Shown: positions 17,189 through 27,823 of the stretch, piece after piece
Layout of the letters: each line of letters begins with the position of its first letter
Position numbering within the stretch: the stretch's first letter is position 1
DNA from: a virus
Reading direction: 5' to 3' (one strand)
Virus record (IMG/VR): IMGVR_UViG_3300037875_000559
Coordinates: 20,199 to 84,198 of that record
DNA length: 64,000 nucleotides
Made by a program: the position numbers and the translations under genes
The notes under the pieces: model-generated
The model's database searches: none
Told to the model about the DNA's origin: nothing
Seen by the model: the letters and a program-made list of their open reading frames with translations, nothing else

Positions 17189-20100
17189 ATGTCTGTAGAT
17201 AAAAGACCATATGCAGGGAATTGGTCACCTGACATTCTTAATTATAAGAGGAAATACACGACTTGGACACCCGATGCGATTGTTCTTTTCAATGGAGACA
17301 CTAAGTTACCGGGCTGTAATGAGTGTAAGAATAAAATAGATTTCCAAGCTTTTATTACAAGTGTCAACTGTAGTGGAGGCACAGACTCAGGCTCTTCTTC
17401 CGCAGATATTTCTTTAGCAATACCTTCTCATTATGGAGACAGTATTTTTAAAGATGGAGAATTTCTCTTCCAAACGGGAGTTGAGGTCAACATTTACTAC
17501 CGAGGTTTCTTTGAAGTTAGTGGTTTACGTCCTGAAGGAGAGACCGTTTCAGAGAATATAGGTGGGGAGCAAGTTGAGTTTGATCTTAACAAAGTAGAAA
17601 TGCGTCCTTACTACCCTGTATTTCATGGAGTAGTCACATCTGTGAGTTACAGCTTTTCGGGTGGTTTTTATTCCGCTTCTCTTTCCTGTGCAAACATTCT
17701 TCATTTTTGGAACAATCAAAAGATAAGCACATCCGCCGCATATCTGGCTGCAAAACCCTCTGCGAGTCGTGGGTCTGTAAGATTTAATGGTCATGTCTAC
17801 ACGAATATGACACCACATCAGATTATCTATGACTTATATAGAGACTCCTCTGGTTCAGCCGATGGTGTAGGGTGGACATTCTCTAGGAAATCCAATATGA
17901 CAGGAAAGACACAACTAGAGGGTAGGTCTGAAAGTCTTTATTCTCTTTCTTTGTTGTATTGGAACAGTCGCTTTGCACAAGGAGCTTATTCTTTAAGAAT
18001 GTACGGAGCATCGGGGGCAGTATATACAGGGCTTCAAACAACGTACTTGGGAAATAAGATAGCTACTTCTAAGAAGCTACAGAAGTTGAGTACATCGGCA
18101 AAGAAATCTAACGCCGCTCAAGAGTTTCAAACTGAGTATGCAATCAAACTTTCGGAGAGAGATGAGAAGCTCAGAGTATTGAGACAACCTGATGGTGATT
18201 ATCTCCCTGCACTCCCTGGTTCTAAAACAGGTGTTTCCGTAGCAGATCAGAAATCTTTTATTACAGATATTTCTGCAATGGGTAGCTTTGAGTTGTTCGA
18301 TACTCAATATGACACGAAATTAGGAATTGCAAGTCAAGTCGCAGACAAAGCAGGTTATGAGTTTTATCAAGATGTAGATGGGTCTTTGGTATTCAAGCCC
18401 CCCTTCTATAACCTAGATACGAGTTCTAGTCGTGTATATAGAATAGAGAATGAGGATATTCTTGATATTTCTTTTGAAAACCAAGAGCCTGAGTATACAT
18501 ATGCAGTGTGTAAGGGAGGCTTATTCAGAAATACCGCAGGGCTTGGTATGGAAGGTACTTGGGGTGTTAAGAGCACCTATGTCGATTATAGGCTTGTTGC
18601 GAAATATGGTTGGAAAGCTTTAGAGTTTGACACGACTTTCTTTAATAACAAGACAGCAGCTTACTATGCGGCAGTTGTGGAGCTAGAGAAATCGAATGTA
18701 AATGTGAATGGGTGTAGTGTAACTATTCCTTTAAGACCAGAGATGAGACCCGGCTATCCTGTTTACATCCCCTACATAGATTGCTTTTATTATGTTACGG
18801 CAATAAGTCATTCTTTCTCTTTTGGTTCAGACTGTACGACAAGTTTAACTTTGACAGCTCGAAGAAAGAAGTTCCATGCTCCTGCAACTTCATCTAAAAA
18901 TGGAATAGAAAGTGTAGACTTAGGTAACCCTGCTCTACCTCCCAAGAGACTCATTTTTAAAGATCAGAGAGGGCATTATAATACAATAGGTTTTCCTAAT
19001 GTAGTTATGGCTCTCGACCCAACTAAAGTGAATCCAAACCATTCTTTCTTTAGGTTTGATTTCCATGAGGGGCTTGTCTCTAACAACAGTAAACTTAGAA
19101 GAGCATTTAAGAATGCTCTTATTTTGCAAGCGTATGAGATGAAGATACTAACTCTTTCAAGCTCGGCTAGTGCTGATCCAAATGACGATGGTTTCTTTAA
19201 TGGTCCTTGGACTTTGAGTATAGAGGGCGAAAATGGTGGGGCAGAGACAATTAAACTTGGAAGAGAAGTTAGGAGAGTACCTATTTATAAAAAAAACCAA
19301 GCGGGGAAAAAAGTAAAATCAGGAAGGTCTAAAACAGTTGGAGTGGATATTAAAGGCACTTCAGCACTAAGGGGACTCGCTCAGGCAAGAGACAAAAAGA
19401 TTTCAGACGCTATGAAAAATAGAAATAAAGCAGACTTTGGTGAAGTAGATAAAGAAGCTAGAGAAGCATATTATAAAGCAAGAAATGATCTTAAAGGGGG
19501 AGATAATTTTACAGTAATAGACTTAATCGACCTTGTTCAAGATAGTAATCCAAGTGGGGGTCAACCTGACAGTGATAATTCTGCAAGCACTGCTAATATT
19601 CTTAAGTTGTTGGACGACAAGAAATCTTCTTTCAACCCCAATGTGCCAGGCTACTATCGCTATTACTCTAGTTCACACCCGAAACCTGAACATCAAGCTC
19701 CACTTGATATGGTAGTAGACCCAGAAACTAATAAACTTACGAGTTTAGACCCACAACTCTTGGTTGATGGGGTAGAAGGTTTTGTAATAAAGGATAAGAA
19801 GACTACCCCCGCATTACCTGACGAAGTTGTAGTACAGAAAGAGACTATCAAGAGAGGTTTTAAAACTAAGACTAAGTATTCTAAGGCAGAGCCAGAAATA
19901 GTCCCTACGAAAGACATCCTTCATCTTTCTTTCCAATATCATGGTGCTTACAAGAAGAAGGGGATTTATACTGACGCTATTAAAGTGAAGCGTAGTCCTA
20001 AGAGTATAATAAGAGACATTAGAAAGGCAGTTACAAGCGGAGTAAATAGGGCTTTCAAGGGAAAGAAATCTATTCTATCTAGTGCTTTAGTGCTGAGTGT

Positions 20101-21163
20101 ATTTCCTAATACAGGCCAAAAAAGTCAAGCTCTAGGAAACCAGTTGAAAACCGCTCAAGTTCGATTTAAGGATGAGCATATCTCTATTACGGATAAACAC
20201 AAAACTGTTGTTCCTAAAGACAAGAGAGGGATTATTTCTCAAACTATTAAAGGGGTAGTCGCAGGAGTTAAATCCGACCATGCACCTATTTTCATAAATA
20301 TGAAAAATCTTACAGAAGCACAGTATAAAACAGAGGTAAACAAGATTGTTCTAGACCTAACTCTAATCTTTGGGGTAACAAACATAAAAGGTTCAAAAGG
20401 TATTTCGGGGAAATCCAGAGTAGGAGAGACCAATAAGTTTAATGGTTATGTCTCACCCATATTTCCTATTTCTGATGAAAAAGGTTATGAGGTTTTCGGG
20501 GCATATCAATATGGTAGAGGTTTGGACATAATCCCCAATGGGGAGTTTGATTCACTCTTAAAAAGAGATGCTACTTTGCTTCTCACAAATACTGAGTCAG
20601 ACCAACTTCTTGAGGGGGTGAAAGAAGGGAATGGACGATTCGCCTATCTTACCGTAGCAGGAGCTGTTTACAAGAGACTCAATGGAGACGGTGCATCAAT
20701 AGGGCAGGAGTTAAAAGACGTTTATTTCAGACTGACAGGAAAAGAGGCTCCAGGTGAAAAAAAGAACTTAATTAGAGGTATTGCTACTGCCTTAGAAAAA
20801 TCGGATCGTGGAGATCAAATTGTAGTGAACACACCGACAAGGTTGAGAGATCTACGACCTTTATTACAAGAGAAAGAGGCGTGTGATTGTCGTGCAGATA
20901 ACGCAGACATTCAGATTATTTTGGCAGAGGAGTTCCTTCAACCTGTTGAAGGAGAGGAACAAGAGAGTGCAATCGTAAGAGCACAGAAAGCCAAGATAGA
21001 GAGCAAAGTAAAAGATTGGTCAGACAGACAAGCTTCTCTTCAAGGAGAAACAGAGTCTTCTTCTTCAGCTTTACCTACAAACATTGGTAGTAGAATAGAG
21101 GGGGCGATTAAAGACTTTAAGTCTCTGAGTGATTTCCCATTACCTAAGCCACCAAAGGATTAA
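17189..21163 (+). CDS. Large baseplate hub protein
   Basis: 1324 residues. The first 600 resemble phage hub proteins (gpD / T4 gp27 type): beta-rich, with a block ending IPLRPEMRPGYPVYIPYID and YYVTAISHSFSFGSDCTTSLTLTARR, typical of the domain where the hub forms its ring. The rest is a lysine-rich extension of about 700 residues that I cannot assign and that is absent from ordinary hub proteins. It lies between the tail-end paralogues and the OB-fold spike gene. A CDCR motif (about 1230) is of unknown meaning. Confidence 0.65.
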   Translation: MSVDKRPYAGNWSPDILNYKRKYTTWTPDAIVLFNGDTKLPGCNECKNKIDFQAFITSVNCSGGTDSGSSSADISLAIPSHYGDSIFKDGEFLFQTGVEVNIYYRGFFEVSGLRPEGETVSENIGGEQVEFDLNKVEMRPYYPVFHGVVTSVSYSFSGGFYSASLSCANILHFWNNQKISTSAAYLAAKPSASRGSVRFNGHVYTNMTPHQIIYDLYRDSSGSADGVGWTFSRKSNMTGKTQLEGRSESLYSLSLLYWNSRFAQGAYSLRMYGASGAVYTGLQTTYLGNKIATSKKLQKLSTSAKKSNAAQEFQTEYAIKLSERDEKLRVLRQPDGDYLPALPGSKTGVSVADQKSFITDISAMGSFELFDTQYDTKLGIASQVADKAGYEFYQDVDGSLVFKPPFYNLDTSSSRVYRIENEDILDISFENQEPEYTYAVCKGGLFRNTAGLGMEGTWGVKSTYVDYRLVAKYGWKALEFDTTFFNNKTAAYYAAVVELEKSNVNVNGCSVTIPLRPEMRPGYPVYIPYIDCFYYVTAISHSFSFGSDCTTSLTLTARRKKFHAPATSSKNGIESVDLGNPALPPKRLIFKDQRGHYNTIGFPNVVMALDPTKVNPNHSFFRFDFHEGLVSNNSKLRRAFKNALILQAYEMKILTLSSSASADPNDDGFFNGPWTLSIEGENGGAETIKLGREVRRVPIYKKNQAGKKVKSGRSKTVGVDIKGTSALRGLAQARDKKISDAMKNRNKADFGEVDKEAREAYYKARNDLKGGDNFTVIDLIDLVQDSNPSGGQPDSDNSASTANILKLLDDKKSSFNPNVPGYYRYYSSSHPKPEHQAPLDMVVDPETNKLTSLDPQLLVDGVEGFVIKDKKTTPALPDEVVVQKETIKRGFKTKTKYSKAEPEIVPTKDILHLSFQYHGAYKKKGIYTDAIKVKRSPKSIIRDIRKAVTSGVNRAFKGKKSILSSALVLSVFPNTGQKSQALGNQLKTAQVRFKDEHISITDKHKTVVPKDKRGIISQTIKGVVAGVKSDHAPIFINMKNLTEAQYKTEVNKIVLDLTLIFGVTNIKGSKGISGKSRVGETNKFNGYVSPIFPISDEKGYEVFGAYQYGRGLDIIPNGEFDSLLKRDATLLLTNTESDQLLEGVKEGNGRFAYLTVAGAVYKRLNGDGASIGQELKDVYFRLTGKEAPGEKKNLIRGIATALEKSDRGDQIVVNTPTRLRDLRPLLQEKEACDCRADNADIQIILAEEFLQPVEGEEQESAIVRAQKAKIESKVKDWSDRQASLQGETESSSSALPTNIGSRIEGAIKDFKSLSDFPLPKPPKD

Positions 21164-21168
21164 GAAAT

Positions 21169-23481
21169 ATGAGTCCAAAAAATCCTGTTAGCAGAGCTAA
21201 AATGTCAGCCAATGAGCTGAACTTAGAAATAAAAACAAGAGCACCTAGAAGTAAAGATCCAGGAAATAACTTTGGTTTAGCTATAGCGAGAATTACACAT
21301 GTCTATTGGGAAGAAATGCGTGTTTCCATAGAGACTGTATTCGGAGATTCTGATAGGACACCTTATAATGGTGTAGAAATAACTCAAGCTTCTATTGGGT
21401 CTAGACATTTCTTAGGGGCAATGCCCGAAATAGGGGATTTCTGCGTTGTGGGTTGGTTTGGAGCTAATACAGGAGGCGGAGCAGGAAAGAAATCGCCTGC
21501 TATTCTTTCTTGGATGCCTAGACCTTCTTATTTCGGCTATGATTGGCTTCCTGTTCAAGACTATGGCTCTGATGAGGGTGTGATGGAAACACCTGCTCAA
21601 AGAGAAGAAATAGAGTCTCATGCAAATCGCTTAAGGTTTAAGATGAGACATTGGGAGCCAGGGATGGTGGGTGCGAGTTCATCTCAAGGTTCAGATTTAG
21701 TATTAGACGAGAGTGTCTTACTGACAAACCGAAGAGCAAATGAAATCTTACTTAGAGATCAAGACCAAGCGATTGTAATGAGGTCTCTTCAACAGTTTCA
21801 TGCTATGTCAGGAGCTAGGATTTATGGTGGCATGGTACAGAGAGATGCTCAAATGCTTCCTAAAGAAATGGTGTATGAAGATACTCTTTGGGATATCAAA
21901 GAAGTCTTAGACGAAGATGGGTTTCCTGCTGAGAACACAGATACAGACCAAGATAAAATAGGACACCTGAATCCACACCCATTATTTCTTAAAGGTACAG
22001 ATGGTAAGACAGACATAGAGAGAGAGCGAGGGGATACACTCCCTTCTACAATCGACCCATATTCTTTCTTTCTTGATGCGGGGGTTATTTCTTCTGATGG
22101 ACAAGTTCTTTTCGATTACGACAAGGGTGTAGTCTATGGGGGCAAATCTATCCTCAGAATAAACAAGGTCGGGGATTCAGCAACTACAGAGTCTTTGACA
22201 GAATATCGTGTTGAGCTTTCCCATACTTCTAAAGGTACACTACCTGTAACAGAGGAGACAGATGGCTTTGATGTAGATAAGCAGGAAGACAAAGAGCGAT
22301 ACATTGAAAATGTGTTAGGTTCTGTCGTAGGTAATGACCCTTTCGGAGATGAATCTGAGCTATATGGCATACCACTAAAAGCAGTGGTGGATGATGAGGG
22401 TGCTAGAATTGAAGCCGAGACTTCGGAACTAGGAGATCAAAGTGCTACTTTGTTCAGATTATTTCCGATAGATGAGCCGGAACAGTCTGCGACTTTCACA
22501 TCTTTCAAAAAAGATGGTTCGTTTATAGCAAGTATAGGTTCGCTATCTTCTGAAGCAGTGAACATAAATGTTGAGGGTGGTTTAAAAGTACGCTCAAGGA
22601 CTACTACAGAAATAAAAGCATCTAAAGTTAGTCTTGTCGGTGGAGTAGACGAGGGAGACGGGGTGGAGATTTCATCGGGTCAAGGTGTAGTTGTAATCAA
22701 AGGTGAGGGCAGTCAAGAAATAGGGGGTCAAGGTTTAGGTTCAGATTTAAAGAAGACTAGTATTTCTTTGCAAGCGAAAAAGAGTATTTCTTTACAGTCT
22801 AGTACTGCGATAGTAATGGATGCTCCGATGGTTGACTTTTCAAACGTGAAGAGTTTCAACTTTTCAGCTCAAGACCAAATGGCTTTAAAAGGCGGAAGAC
22901 AAGTAAAGATAGACACCGAGAACTTGCTTGTGAACTCATCAGGACCAAAAAGAGAACTTATTTCTGGCCCAAGCCAAGGTATACCGATAAACGATCAGGG
23001 TGAGAGTAAGATAATCGCTTGTTCTCCTGCTACGGGTTCTGTAGGTGGTGTTGTTAAGAATACGACACTTGTAGCAGGCGATGAGCTAAAGACTCAGATA
23101 GGTCCGGGAAACAACACTACGTTGATGAGTGCAGGTACACATTCAACTGCGGTTGGGACAGGGGCTATTTCTCAAACTGTGGGTGTGAATAATACACTAA
23201 CGAGTCCTGTGGGTGTGGTTCAGACTTTAGGAGCAGGCAACTCGATAGTGAATGTGTCTACAGGAGCACACAGTGTGAACTCAACTGTTGCAATAGGTAT
23301 GCGAACAGTAGGTGTGGCTAATCTTTCGGGAGCGTCTTTAGTTTTAGAAGCTACTGCAAGCCCGTCTGTTGTAGGCCCTATAATGTGTGGTTCAGATATC
23401 CACCCTTTGATAGGACTACCTTATGCCGCTCTAGGTATGTTGCCTAGATCCCAGGTTTTAGCACCGAAGGTTGCCCCTTAA
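21169..23481 (+). CDS. Baseplate spike protein with gp5/gpV-type OB fold
   Basis: 770 residues. Residues 30-110 resemble the OB domain of phage spike proteins (gp5, gpV, VgrG): NFGLAIARITHVYW, MPEIGDFCVVGWFG and KKSPAILSWMP. The last 200 residues are Gly/Val/Thr/Ser rich with short imperfect repeats (GAGNSIVNVSTGAHS), consistent with a trimeric beta-helix needle. It follows the hub gene, as in many contractile-tailed phages. No lysozyme domain is visible between OB and needle. Confidence 0.7.
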   Translation: MSPKNPVSRAKMSANELNLEIKTRAPRSKDPGNNFGLAIARITHVYWEEMRVSIETVFGDSDRTPYNGVEITQASIGSRHFLGAMPEIGDFCVVGWFGANTGGGAGKKSPAILSWMPRPSYFGYDWLPVQDYGSDEGVMETPAQREEIESHANRLRFKMRHWEPGMVGASSSQGSDLVLDESVLLTNRRANEILLRDQDQAIVMRSLQQFHAMSGARIYGGMVQRDAQMLPKEMVYEDTLWDIKEVLDEDGFPAENTDTDQDKIGHLNPHPLFLKGTDGKTDIERERGDTLPSTIDPYSFFLDAGVISSDGQVLFDYDKGVVYGGKSILRINKVGDSATTESLTEYRVELSHTSKGTLPVTEETDGFDVDKQEDKERYIENVLGSVVGNDPFGDESELYGIPLKAVVDDEGARIEAETSELGDQSATLFRLFPIDEPEQSATFTSFKKDGSFIASIGSLSSEAVNINVEGGLKVRSRTTTEIKASKVSLVGGVDEGDGVEISSGQGVVVIKGEGSQEIGGQGLGSDLKKTSISLQAKKSISLQSSTAIVMDAPMVDFSNVKSFNFSAQDQMALKGGRQVKIDTENLLVNSSGPKRELISGPSQGIPINDQGESKIIACSPATGSVGGVVKNTTLVAGDELKTQIGPGNNTTLMSAGTHSTAVGTGAISQTVGVNNTLTSPVGVVQTLGAGNSIVNVSTGAHSVNSTVAIGMRTVGVANLSGASLVLEATASPSVVGPIMCGSDIHPLIGLPYAALGMLPRSQVLAPKVAP

Positions 23482-23491
23482 TAGCCTTCTT

Positions 23492-23758
23492 TTATATCAA
23501 GTCTTGGTACATCTCTCTTAAAGTCTCGACTATTTCTCTAAAGTCATTCGTCTTAGTTTCAAAAGCAGGCACTTTTATTTCATATTCTCCGTTTATTTCG
23601 CAGTAAACAACTACATCGTCAGGAAACTGATCTTCTTTGAGAAGGAGTTGGTATTTCATACCTGTGAGAGTTTTGGAATCAAACTCAAGTTTAATTCCAA
23701 AACCACTCGATGAGAGTATTTGGTCAGAGATTATATTTGCTTTTTCTTTTGCTTGCAT
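23492..23758 (-). CDS. Small hypothetical protein
   Basis: An 88-residue acidic alpha/beta protein of unknown function, the last gene of a short minus-strand run (25819 to 23492), ending ten bases from the convergent spike gene. Composition and placement support a real gene, but I see no motif. Confidence 0.45.
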   Translation of the reverse strand: MQAKEKANIISDQILSSSGFGIKLEFDSKTLTGMKYQLLLKEDQFPDDVVVYCEINGEYEIKVPAFETKTNDFREIVETLREMYQDLI

Positions 23759-23775
23759 ACCTTCGTATATTTCTT

Positions 23776-24282
23776 TCAGATTGAGGATAAGATCGAAGCT
23801 TCTTCATTGTCCCAAAGGATTTCTCCTTGAGATAACTTGGCGTGAAGAAGTTTAAGCCTGGCATCGCTTTGGAATCGGGGGCTTGAAGAAATAGCTGACA
23901 TCCACTTGGTCTTATACAGATCACGATCAGCGATCTTTTCGTAGAATGTGTGCTTACTCATATACTCTTTTTTCCAATGAGAAATACCTTCCGCCCAAGT
24001 GGTCTTCCAATTAGTAGTCCTCTTGAAGTGCTTTCGATCTCTCGCCTTTCGATTAAGAGTCCAACCATTGACTCTACTAACGAGAGTCAAGTTCATGGAA
24101 GCGAACCCCTTCGTAACGCAGTTGTCGTTTTTGGTTTGAGTAGAAGAAAGTTTGATAGCCACTTTGGGGCTAAGGACAATAAAATAGATTCCTTGCTTAT
24201 CTAAATCTCTTGTCCAAGAATAATTCTTGGCGTTGAGCCACGTTTCAAGTTCAGTTCGGCTAATATTAGTGTACGACATCAT
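23776..24282 (-). CDS. Hypothetical basic protein
   Basis: 168 residues, basic, rich in Trp, Lys and Ser. Two adjacent ATGs follow GGAG; the second (24279) has the better spacing. The body has several Trp/Lys pairs (WKTTWAEGISHWKKEYMS) but no recognised domain. Same orientation and tight spacing with both neighbours suggests one transcript. Confidence 0.45.
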   Translation of the reverse strand: MMSYTNISRTELETWLNAKNYSWTRDLDKQGIYFIVLSPKVAIKLSSTQTKNDNCVTKGFASMNLTLVSRVNGWTLNRKARDRKHFKRTTNWKTTWAEGISHWKKEYMSKHTFYEKIADRDLYKTKWMSAISSSPRFQSDARLKLLHAKLSQGEILWDNEEASILSSI

Positions 24283-24303
24283 TACGCTCCATTTGTTTGG
24301 TGT

Positions 24304-25206
24304 TTAGAGGTTTTCTAGGAAATCATCAAAGTTATCAGACACATTGTCTTGTTCTACATTCTTCACGGGGGGTGTGGAGTCCAGGTTTTTTTCCTTTTTC
24401 CACTTTAAGAATTGATCTCGGTTATCTTCATATTCTTTAAAGAGAGCAAAGTTCTCTTTGTCCATAGCGTTTATGGACCAGTACTCTCTAGTCTCTTCAC
24501 CTTCGGGACAAACTTTGGCTTGTTTTTTAGTGTTGTGTAGATCTTCGGGGAGAAGACAAGTCCAATATCCCTCTTTATTAGAAAGAGGCACAGCATATAC
24601 TGAAACATGGACTTCGGTGATCTCTACTTGTTTGACAGATTGGTCTGCACATTTAGCCCAAAATACATCTCCTTTTCTTGGTATTTCTGTTTCTTTAGAA
24701 ATAACACTACCCTTTATGTTTTTAGGTTGAGTCACATTTATTTTAACAAGACCAGAACCTGAAACATAGTCATCGGGATAGAAGCCCTTCTTATCTCTCT
24801 TGGGTTCTCTGACTGTCTCAGGCACGACTTCTTTTGTTTGAGATGGAGTTTGACTTTTGCTCTGTTTCTTTGTGTCTTTTTGATATGCTTCGTTTAAGCC
24901 TAGTACTTTACTTTCACCAAGAGCGTTATTGAGTAGCTCCACTTCAATATTCAAATCCATGATAGAGGTTTGTTTTTTAGAGCCTGCGACAAGAATGGTT
25001 TTTGATGCGAGAGCTTTATCGTCTCTATGGAATACCCCTAGTTTTTCTCCATGTTCTAAGAGTAAGTTCCAACGAGCATTTCCCATTTTTTTAATGCCCA
25101 ATGCCTTACACGCATATTTCTTCCAATGGTCTGCTTTTTTTCTTTTCCCTTTGTCACTCTTCAGTGCGTCTAAAACTGCATTGCAGGCTTTTGTTTGTAT
25201 GTCCAT
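24304..25206 (-). CDS. Hypothetical protein with helical N-terminal domain
   Basis: Start taken at ATG 25206 (AAGGAG about 10 bases upstream), giving 300 residues; an upstream in-frame start would overlap the previous gene much further. The first 80 residues are basic and helical, perhaps nucleic-acid binding (KKADHWKKYACKALGIKKMG). A low-complexity Lys/Ser/Gln linker follows, then a beta-rich domain, and an acidic tail DNFDDFLENL. The tail resembles clamp- or polymerase-binding acidic tails but this is weak. Unknown function. Confidence 0.5.
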   Translation of the reverse strand: MDIQTKACNAVLDALKSDKGKRKKADHWKKYACKALGIKKMGNARWNLLLEHGEKLGVFHRDDKALASKTILVAGSKKQTSIMDLNIEVELLNNALGESKVLGLNEAYQKDTKKQSKSQTPSQTKEVVPETVREPKRDKKGFYPDDYVSGSGLVKINVTQPKNIKGSVISKETEIPRKGDVFWAKCADQSVKQVEITEVHVSVYAVPLSNKEGYWTCLLPEDLHNTKKQAKVCPEGEETREYWSINAMDKENFALFKEYEDNRDQFLKWKKEKNLDSTPPVKNVEQDNVSDNFDDFLENL

Positions 25207-25819
25207 ATGTTGGTGTCTCCTTGTGTGAGAAAATAAAAAGATGACTTTCGTCTTCGACAATATGTGTAGCATCTCTAAACATAGACGTATCTTTGTAGCC
25301 TATTTCTGTGAGTCTGTACTCTACACCTAGAATTTTATATACGAGTACTTGGTTTGTGGTTTGTGCCTGTTCTTCAGAGTAGAAGCCACATTGTATTGGA
25401 CTCTCTAAAATACGAGCGTGGGTCTTGTCTGATTTTAAGCCGATGTCTTTTCTATTTTTGAAAGGACAATAGCCACAGACATTGTACAAGTATTCTATAT
25501 TCTTTTCGGAGGGATCTTGATCCAGATTTAAATCGAGACTTTTTTCTTGTGTCTCCCAATGTAAGGGTGGGGACACAGGTTGAGCAGACAACTTAAGGTA
25601 ATGGTTTAAGAATTTACGATAGAGTTCTTCTTCGCTCATAAACTTAGTTCTACCAGAATAGTCAGAAGCCATGTATTTCCTCTCATATGAAGAGAAGGAA
25701 CTATTTCCATGAAAGACTAAGTTGTAAAAACTAGTGTCGTTTTCTATTAGAGAACACACAGGTCGTGTGTACCCTAGATTTCTAATAATTCTTAAATCAG
25801 TAGGGTTGATGTATAACAT
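25154..25819 (-). CDS. Hypothetical protein with paired cysteines
   Basis: 221 residues, first gene of the minus run. AGGAG lies 6 bases before the ATG, within a small palindrome AGGAGTCTCCT. Cysteines are grouped as CGYC and CGFY around residues 115-145, a possible metal site. Its end overlaps the next gene by 53 bases in another frame. No family recognised. Confidence 0.5.
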   Translation of the reverse strand: MLYINPTDLRIIRNLGYTRPVCSLIENDTSFYNLVFHGNSSFSSYERKYMASDYSGRTKFMSEEELYRKFLNHYLKLSAQPVSPPLHWETQEKSLDLNLDQDPSEKNIEYLYNVCGYCPFKNRKDIGLKSDKTHARILESPIQCGFYSEEQAQTTNQVLVYKILGVEYRLTEIGYKDTSMFRDATHIVEDESHLFIFSHKETPTYGHTNKSLQCSFRRTEE

Positions 25820-25870
25820 AGGAGACTCCTAAAGTTTTGTTTACTAACATATCTCGTAAAAGGTTTTAAA

Positions 25871-27823
25871 ATGAGCGTAGACCCAGATAAACTCTCTTCT
25901 TTCTTTCGGGACTTATTTAAACGCCCGACATACCGTATGTCCTTATTTGGGCTTTATAATATTGACCGCAATGGAGACATTGAAGAAATAAAGAATGAAA
26001 TTAATGGTTTCATAGACCCTGTTTCTTTGGCAAAAAGAGGATATGCGGGTTTTGTGTGGGATCTTAAAGATTTGGGAAAAAAAGAAATAGTTTTCAAGGG
26101 TCAATCTGCTAGTCCAGGAGACGAGTTGAGTTTGTCTCTCAAAAATAACCAAAAGGCGGGGCTTTTTGCCTCACTAGAAGACCTCAAAGCTATTTTCAAC
26201 TTATTGCGTGTTCGATTTCCTCAGAAATTGGACAATATGCTAAAAACAGCAAAAGCTAATGTGAATCCTATTAGGCAACGATCACAATTCACTTGTGTAA
26301 CAACTTCGACCTGCATGGCATTAAATGCTTTAGGTGTTCAATGTTCAGAAGATGATGTGAACAAGGTCATAGGGGCGAAGCCTATGCAGGGTGCCAGATG
26401 GGAAGAAGTGTTAGCTTGTGCTCAGTATTTTGGAGCAAGAGCAACTTTGACGACACCTGCTACTTTAACACAGGTGAAAGAGTGGACAGACGCAGGTAAA
26501 CCCGTTCTTATCGCATGGAATCCTGAAGGTAGGGAGTGGAGTCATGCTAGTCTTATCTTTGATGTTACAGGTGAGAAGGGGAGCTATTTAGTACATATCG
26601 CAGACCCCAATATACCTAACCCTGATAAAACGGTAAGACTCGTAGAAGAAGATGAGTTCTATTCTAAATGGTTTGAAAAATGGCCTAACTATTTAGTGCG
26701 AAGACCTGCTCTGATGTTAGATAGAGAAATAACATCTGACGGAAGACAAGTGATGGCAAGCCAAGAAAAAGAAGCAAGTGCAAGAGACAAACCTCGAACT
26801 CTTAAAGGGGGTACGATTAAAGTACCCATTAGAGGGGGTCATGTCCTTATTTCTCAGTGGGTTTTAGATCATGTAATGCACCACAACGAAGTTGGCTCTG
26901 GTTCTGTGTTTTCAAGTGCTATGGATGAGCGAACTTTGATCAAGTTGGCTCAGAAAGCTCCGATCAAAGGCGACGGAGGGCTACACACTATGAAAGCCAA
27001 TGGAGTTGGCTATGACTTAGTTATGTCTATAGAGGAAGCACTTTCTTTACCCGACGCAGTTCAGACTGAGGTAGTAAAGGAGGAGCGAGGTAGGAAAGTG
27101 ACTGTTCCTGCTGTTGAAACATCAGCACCTCTCAGATCATTTCAGACTGACGTAGTTACTTTGATTGTCAAACCTAGTAACCCGAAGTTTTTGCCCGATG
27201 ATGCTAAACGTATACCTGCTATTCTTAAAGATGTTCAAGATGGCAGGTCTTATTCAGTTCTCACTGCATTTCCCGGAGACCCCGATGTGCCTGTGGCTTC
27301 TCAGTGGGGGGGACGTTTTGCAGTTGTGATTCCAAACACTCAAGGTAGAATGGCTTCAGAGAAACCTAACTTCTTTTCTGTGGTAAAAGAAATGACTTCT
27401 ACAGTGAGGCATCTCGGCTATCTTATGACTTTTGATAGAGGTTCTTCAAAAATATGCACGAAAGAGCCTTATCTTGTGTTTAAAATCTCAGTTCCAGGTA
27501 TCGGACACTATTCGTTAGACTTTGAAAGAAATAATGTTTCTCTCTATGAGGGAGGAGAGCTTCTAAAATCTTTCACAGATGTTAAAGACTTTCCTGATAT
27601 TTTAAGATTTCTTCCTAAACAGCTTGCTGACATGAGTTTAAAACCTCAAGTAAAAGAAATGACAGTCGTAGATGGACACACAGTAGAAGAAATAACTGAC
27701 CTATTAAACTCAGACTTACCTAAGCGAGAGAAAGCACATGAGCTTCAAGATCTTATTCCGTCAACAAAAGACAGATTGAGTAAGACAGATCGAGCGTTAA
27801 GAGAGATGAACAAGATTCTTTAG
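25871..27823 (+). CDS. C39-like cysteine peptidase domain in a 650-residue protein
   Basis: Residues 130-275 match the papain-like C39 fold: RQRSQFTCVTTS with Cys142 after Gln136, a WSHASLIFDV block with His225, and HIADPN with Asp245, giving the Cys-His-Asp triad in the right order. The N-terminal 120 residues and the C-terminal 370 residues are unassigned. C39-like domains in phages may process virion proteins or cleave peptide cross-links. No signal peptide is seen. Stop bases are shared with the convergent gene (TTAG). Confidence 0.7.
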   Translation: MSVDPDKLSSFFRDLFKRPTYRMSLFGLYNIDRNGDIEEIKNEINGFIDPVSLAKRGYAGFVWDLKDLGKKEIVFKGQSASPGDELSLSLKNNQKAGLFASLEDLKAIFNLLRVRFPQKLDNMLKTAKANVNPIRQRSQFTCVTTSTCMALNALGVQCSEDDVNKVIGAKPMQGARWEEVLACAQYFGARATLTTPATLTQVKEWTDAGKPVLIAWNPEGREWSHASLIFDVTGEKGSYLVHIADPNIPNPDKTVRLVEEDEFYSKWFEKWPNYLVRRPALMLDREITSDGRQVMASQEKEASARDKPRTLKGGTIKVPIRGGHVLISQWVLDHVMHHNEVGSGSVFSSAMDERTLIKLAQKAPIKGDGGLHTMKANGVGYDLVMSIEEALSLPDAVQTEVVKEERGRKVTVPAVETSAPLRSFQTDVVTLIVKPSNPKFLPDDAKRIPAILKDVQDGRSYSVLTAFPGDPDVPVASQWGGRFAVVIPNTQGRMASEKPNFFSVVKEMTSTVRHLGYLMTFDRGSSKICTKEPYLVFKISVPGIGHYSLDFERNNVSLYEGGELLKSFTDVKDFPDILRFLPKQLADMSLKPQVKEMTVVDGHTVEEITDLLNSDLPKREKAHELQDLIPSTKDRLSKTDRALREMNKIL

